From Oscillospiraceae bacterium (GTDB lineage: Bacteria; Bacillota; Clostridia; Oscillospirales; Ruminococcaceae): a stretch of DNA of 8,740 nt. Each line of letters opens with the position of its first letter. The stretch's first letter is position 1. Under the pieces are notes generated by a model. It had not been told where the DNA came from. It did not search any database and saw only the letters and a list, made by a program, of their open reading frames with translations. Position numbers and translations under genes: made by a program. The DNA lies in contig CAAGDZ010000012.1 of NCBI GenBank assembly GCA_900768735.1, forward strand, positions 1 through 8,740, written 5' to 3'. This document shows positions 6,363 to 8,740 of the stretch, piece after piece.

Positions 6363-6402
6363 TTGCGGCGGCGGCACGGCTGTTTATGTGCCGTTGCCGC
6401 AA
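6363..6402 (+). other. Long intergenic hairpin between DivIVA-like and fumarase genes
   Basis: TTGCGGCGGCGGCAC (6363-6377) pairs with GTGCCGTTGCCGCAA (6388-6402) as a 15-bp stem with two G-U pairs and a 10-nt loop. AAAATCGG follows rather than a uridine tract, so ordinary intrinsic termination is unlikely. An mRNA processing or stabilising element, or a weak attenuator between the two genes, is possible. Confidence 0.6.
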
Positions 6403-6425
6403 AATCGGTATTCCGGGAGAACAAA

Positions 6426-6971
6426 ATGGAGATTAACACAAGCGAGCTTAAAGAAAAAGCAAGGACGCTGAGGGCGGGACAGAAAATCGAGCTTTCGGGC
6501 ACGGTCTACACCTCGCGTGACGCGGCGCACAAGCGTATTAAACAACTTATCGAAAGCGGCGGTGATTTGCCGTTTTCACTTGACGGAGCGGCTATCTACT
6601 ACGCCGGACCTACAGGGACAAAGGAGGGCATGGCGATAGGTTCATGCGGTCCTACTACCTCAAGCAGAATGGATCCATACGCACCTCTGCTTCTTGACAT
6701 GGGACTTTCCGCAATGATAGGAAAGGGTGAAAGAAGCGCGGCGGTTGTTGACGCGATAAAGCGCAACAACGCGGTATACCTCTGCGCTATCGGCGGAGCG
6801 GGCGCTCTTGCGTGCCGCTGTATCACAAGGTGTGAGGTTATTGCTTTTGACGACCTCGGCTGTGAAAGCGTAAAAAGACTTACTTTTGAAAAATTTCCGC
6901 TGATAGTGGCAATTGACTGCGAGGGCGGGAATATATTTGAAACAGGCAGAAAAGAATACGCGCTGAAGTAG
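6426..6971 (+). CDS. Class I (Fe-S) fumarate/tartrate hydratase, beta subunit
   Basis: This 181-residue protein matches the beta subunit (C-terminal swivelling domain) of oxygen-sensitive 4Fe-4S hydro-lyases, which interconvert fumarate and malate or dehydrate tartrate. Family features are TVYTSRDAAHKR (27-37), the near-invariant GPTTSSRMD (75-83), IGKG (98-101), IGGAGAL (122-128) and the C-terminal DLGCESVKRLTFEKFPLIVAID. The cluster is carried by the alpha subunit, normally encoded immediately upstream; no alpha gene is present here and the neighbour is the DivIVA-like gene. ATG 6426 has GGGAGA ending 5 nt before it and gives the usual length. No promoter is visible between 6345 and 6425, so it is probably read from the promoter at 4578. 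Fumarase versus tartrate dehydratase cannot be settled from the beta subunit alone. Confidence 0.9.
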   Translation: MEINTSELKEKARTLRAGQKIELSGTVYTSRDAAHKRIKQLIESGGDLPFSLDGAAIYYAGPTGTKEGMAIGSCGPTTSSRMDPYAPLLLDMGLSAMIGKGERSAAVVDAIKRNNAVYLCAIGGAGALACRCITRCEVIAFDDLGCESVKRLTFEKFPLIVAIDCEGGNIFETGRKEYALK

Positions 6972-6995
6972 TTTAAAGTTTAAATATTTTAGCAG

Positions 6996-7024
6996 TTGAC
7001 AAACTCGGATTTTTGTGCTACAAT
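6996..7024 (+). promoter_or_regulatory. Sigma-A type promoter for the SigH-like gene
   Basis: A perfect TTGACA (6996-7001), a 17-nt spacer and TACAAT (7019-7024). The leader would be about 40 nt, ending in CGGAGG (7061-7066) 4 nt before ATG 7071. No terminator separates it from the fumarase gene, so some read-through is also possible. Confidence 0.85.
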
Positions 7025-7070
7025 ATACATTATAATACAAAAATTGCCGACACATATAATCGGAGGATAA

Positions 7071-7658
7071 ATGGACAGCAGTGAAAACAGCCTTTCAAGC
7101 TGCACCGACGAGCAGCTTCTGTTAAAAATACGAAGCGGCGTGAGCGACGGCAACGAGGCGCAGACATTGGTAAAACGCTATATGTCTATTGTAAAGCTAA
7201 AGGCTGCAAAGACTGCCGGACGTTGTCCCTCGGCTGATATTGACGATTTATTTTCCGACGGACTTATGGGCTTGTTAAAGGCTATACGCTATTACAATCC
7301 CGAAAAGGGTGCGTCGTTTGCAACCTTTGCAAATTTGTGCATATCCAGCTCAATAAAGACGGCTGCCGCAAAGGCTGTCAGAAGCTCTCCGCTGTCAAAG
7401 GCGGACGATTTTGACTGGGAGCTTCTAGAGGATGCCGGTGCTTCTACCGAGGACGCCGTTATTGACAAGGAACAGGACGGTGAGCTGTACCGCAGGCTGT
7501 CGGATATTCTGACACCGCGTGAGCTTGCTGTGTTGCAGCTTTATCTCAGACATTTTACCTATCAGCAGACGGCGGATGCGCTTTCTATCAGCGAAAAGTC
7601 GGTAGACAACGCGTTACAGCGCGCCAAAACTAAGATAAAGCACAGCTTGGGGAAATAG
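7071..7658 (+). CDS. sigH: SigH-like RNA polymerase sigma factor (sigma-70 family)
   Basis: This 195-residue protein should direct RNA polymerase to alternative promoters. Region 2 spans about residues 26-100 and includes DIDDLFSDGLMGLLKAI (57-72) and YNPEKGASFATFA (75-87), close to the SigH/Spo0H sequence. Region 4 (about 147-192) begins LTPRELAVLQLYL and has a helix-turn-helix ending EKSVDNALQRAKTKIK, which resembles the SigH signature KSIDNALQR. B. subtilis SigH has about 218 residues and controls the transition to stationary phase and sporulation, so this version is somewhat short, mainly in the linker between regions 2 and 4 and at the N-terminus. It has its own consensus promoter, and the zinc-ribbon gene follows 58 bp downstream. 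A different SigH-related, non-sporulation factor is the main alternative. Confidence 0.86.
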   Translation: MDSSENSLSSCTDEQLLLKIRSGVSDGNEAQTLVKRYMSIVKLKAAKTAGRCPSADIDDLFSDGLMGLLKAIRYYNPEKGASFATFANLCISSSIKTAAAKAVRSSPLSKADDFDWELLEDAGASTEDAVIDKEQDGELYRRLSDILTPRELAVLQLYLRHFTYQQTADALSISEKSVDNALQRAKTKIKHSLGK

Positions 7659-7716
7659 GACCTTGGTCTTATTATATTACACGCACAGCGTGAGAAAATT
7701 TAAGAGGTATACTTTT

Positions 7717-7989
7717 ATGTACGAAGACAAAACTCTCAAATGCAAGGACTGTGGAGCTGATTTCGTTTTCACAGCGGGCGAGCAGGAATTTTACGCACAG
7801 AACGGCTTTACAAACGAGCCTAAGAGATGCAAGGCTTGCCGTGACGCTAAGAAAAACGGCGGCAACAAGCGTGAGATGTTCACAGCGGTATGCGCAGGCT
7901 GCGGCGGCGAGGCAAGAGTACCCTTCCAGCCCCGCGAGGACAGACCTGTATATTGCAGTGAATGCTTTGCAAAAAGAAACGCTGAATAA
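7717..7989 (+). CDS. Small protein with two putative zinc ribbons (four CxxC motifs)
   Basis: A 90-residue protein with Cys pairs at 9/12, 38/41, 59/62 and 80/83, the layout of two tandem zinc ribbons each closed by two CxxC knuckles. The first carries FVFTAGEQEFYAQNGFTNEPKRC, typical of a small conserved bacterial zinc-ribbon family. The second has CGGEARVPFQPREDRPVYC. Both patterns are widespread in Firmicutes and related phyla, but I know of no firm function; nucleic-acid or protein binding is a guess. ATG 7717 has AGAGG 9 nt upstream. The open frame reaches back to 7663, but that extension has no ribosome binding site of its own. It follows the SigH-like gene by 58 bp with no clear promoter in the gap, so the two are probably co-transcribed. 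Confidence 0.85.
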   Translation: MYEDKTLKCKDCGADFVFTAGEQEFYAQNGFTNEPKRCKACRDAKKNGGNKREMFTAVCAGCGGEARVPFQPREDRPVYCSECFAKRNAE

Positions 7990-8153
7990 TCCTTAATCTT
8001 TTTATACTTATAACGGGGTTTTAGTGAGGCTATTTTTAGGGTAAGTCTTGTACATTCCTATATTCCGAATTAACAACAACGGTTAGTATCCAAAGTGAAC
8101 GGACAGACGGCAGGCATTTTAAGTGCCAAATCCGCTTTTGGGCGGCTAAATGA
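7990..8153. other. Intergenic stretch with two small hairpins, no gene seen
   Basis: I find no convincing coding frame or consensus promoter here. GGCAT/GTGCC (8113-8117/8123-8127, one G-U pair) and CCGC/GCGG (8132-8135/8142-8145) are two short stems in succession just before the terminator at 8154-8195. They may belong to the 3' untranslated region of the zinc-ribbon transcript or to a small RNA ending at that terminator; neither is demonstrated. Confidence 0.4.
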
Positions 8154-8195
8154 GTAAAAATCACCTTTGATATTATGTAATCAAGGGTGATTTAC
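8154..8195 (+). terminator. Probable intrinsic terminator after the zinc-ribbon gene
   Basis: AAATCACCTTTGAT (8158-8171) pairs with ATCAAGGGTGATTT (8180-8193), 14 bp with one G-U pair and an 8-nt loop; flanking GT/AC pairs extend it with a two-base bulge. The following sequence TTTACTTTAT is only moderately U-rich. On the minus strand the 3' arm is followed by a TTTTTAC stretch, so it could also act in that direction. Confidence 0.65.
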
Positions 8196-8231
8196 TTTAT
8201 ATGTCAGATATGCGGATAATAATAATGGAAA

Positions 8232-8265
8232 AAGTCCCGTACTGTTGCACGGGACTTATTATTTT
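8232..8265. terminator. Strong bidirectional intrinsic terminator
   Basis: AAGTCCCGT (8232-8240) and ACGGGACTT (8249-8257) form a perfect 9-bp stem with an 8-nt loop. On the plus strand ATTATTTTT follows. On the minus strand the stem runs into TTTTT, 18 nt past the stop of the gene ending at 8275. It therefore best fits as the terminator of that minus-strand gene, and also blocks plus-strand read-through. Confidence 0.88.
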
Positions 8266-8274
8266 TGTGTTCGC

Positions 8275-8740
8275 TTATTGTGCGGACTGCTCGGATTTAT
8301 CCGACGCCTCTACCTTGACTGCATCGCCGCTTTCCTCAGAATCGGTTTTCTCAGAGGTCCATTCGTCAAACAAATCTATTACCTTATCATAGGTCTCATA
8401 GCATACCGAGGGGAGCTTGCCCTTGCCGCCGTAGGACTTTTCTGCAAGTCCGAAGCCCTTTATGAAGGCATCCTTTAAGGTGTCTGCAAATTCCTTGTTG
8501 TCGCCGCTGAGAGTCTTTGCAAACTCAAAGATTCGCTTTGCGGTGGCTTCTGCGCCCCAGTAATCCTCGCTCTCGGCTTCTTCGGCCTCAACCTTTTTGC
8601 CGGTGACCTCTTCAATCTGCGCCTTTAACTCGCCGGATAATTCAATCTTGGACTTTGTCGAACCGGAATTTTTCGACGCCTGATGCGAGATGATGGTGTC
8701 TACCACGCTTGCAAGGTGGTCTGCCTTTGTCTGTGCAACC
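8275..8740 (-). CDS. Acidic conserved protein of unknown function, 5' end beyond window
   Basis: The last 154-155 codons of a minus-strand gene are visible. The frame stays open through the right edge, and the internal GTG at 8706 is not a likely start because the sequence before it (AQTKADHLASV) continues in the same style. The protein is rich in Glu, Lys, Ser and Asp, with no signal or membrane segment in the visible part. A central portion reads FADTLKDAFIKGFGLAEK, then YGGKGKLPSVCYETYD and VIDLFDEW, a helical block whose GGKG-x-LP-x5-TYD-x-V-x3-FD-x-W pattern looks like a conserved domain in Firmicutes proteins that I cannot name with certainty. The final 25 or so residues are Ser/Glu/Asp-rich and probably disordered. 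A strong terminator follows its stop codon. It is convergent with the sigH operon. Confidence 0.75.
   Translation of the reverse strand, partial: VAQTKADHLASVVDTIISHQASKNSGSTKSKIELSGELKAQIEEVTGKKVEAEEAESEDYWGAEATAKRIFEFAKTLSGDNKEFADTLKDAFIKGFGLAEKSYGGKGKLPSVCYETYDKVIDLFDEWTSEKTDSEESGDAVKVEASDKSEQSAQ

Noticed and set aside
7659..7716. Possible separate promoter for the zinc-ribbon gene
   Set aside because: TATATT and TTGGGG/TTGGTC-like sequences are present but with wrong spacing; only a 5-bp stem (7680-7692) is visible.
8201..8392. 63-residue plus-strand open frame starting MSDMRIIIMEK
   Set aside because: It runs through a strong terminator hairpin and into the antisense of the minus-strand gene. 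Its only Shine-Dalgarno-like sequence lies in another terminator stem.

Overview
The window looks like chromosomal DNA of a low-to-moderate GC Gram-positive anaerobe of the class Clostridia, probably near Ruminococcus/Oscillospiraceae. This rests on an IreB (UPF0297) protein, a PdaA-type muramic delta-lactam deacetylase, a SigH-like sigma factor, a DivIVA-like coiled-coil protein, strong Shine-Dalgarno sites and consensus sigma-A promoters. The genus is inference. There are no rRNA or tRNA genes, no CRISPR array and no insertion sequence or phage gene.

Layout. Positions 1-117 are a leader carrying two back-to-back perfect inverted repeats just ahead of a ribosome binding site. Positions 118-3143 (+) are a tightly overlapping three-gene ABC exporter operon: one ATPase and two permease-like membrane proteins. 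It ends at a bidirectional terminator (3142-3180) shared with a convergent minus-strand pair. That pair, read right to left, is ireB (4073-4318, promoter 4458-4486) and then a pdaA-like lipoprotein (3192-3998). The pdaA ribosome binding site lies inside a terminator-like hairpin. Divergent from ireB, a consensus promoter (4578-4606) drives a 567-residue DivIVA-like protein with a long acidic, Ala/Pro-rich tail containing 81-bp tandem repeats. A class I fumarase-type beta subunit (6426-6971) follows on the same strand, without its usual alpha partner. A new promoter (6996-7024) precedes a SigH-like sigma factor (7071-7658) and a 90-residue four-CxxC zinc-ribbon protein (7717-7989). A gene-poor stretch (7990-8274) holds small hairpins and two terminators. 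The window ends inside an acidic minus-strand protein of unknown function whose 5' end is beyond the right edge.

How the genes may work together. Several have a cell-envelope, division or developmental theme: IreB (modulator of a PASTA Ser/Thr kinase), PdaA (cortex or peptidoglycan modification), the DivIVA-like protein (pole/septum scaffold) and the SigH-like factor (transition state/sporulation entry). The ABC operon, the fumarase subunit and the zinc-ribbon protein do not obviously belong to that theme. I see no complete novel multi-gene system. The most unusual local features are the pdaA RBS/terminator overlap, the repeat-tailed DivIVA-like protein and the unpaired fumarase beta subunit.
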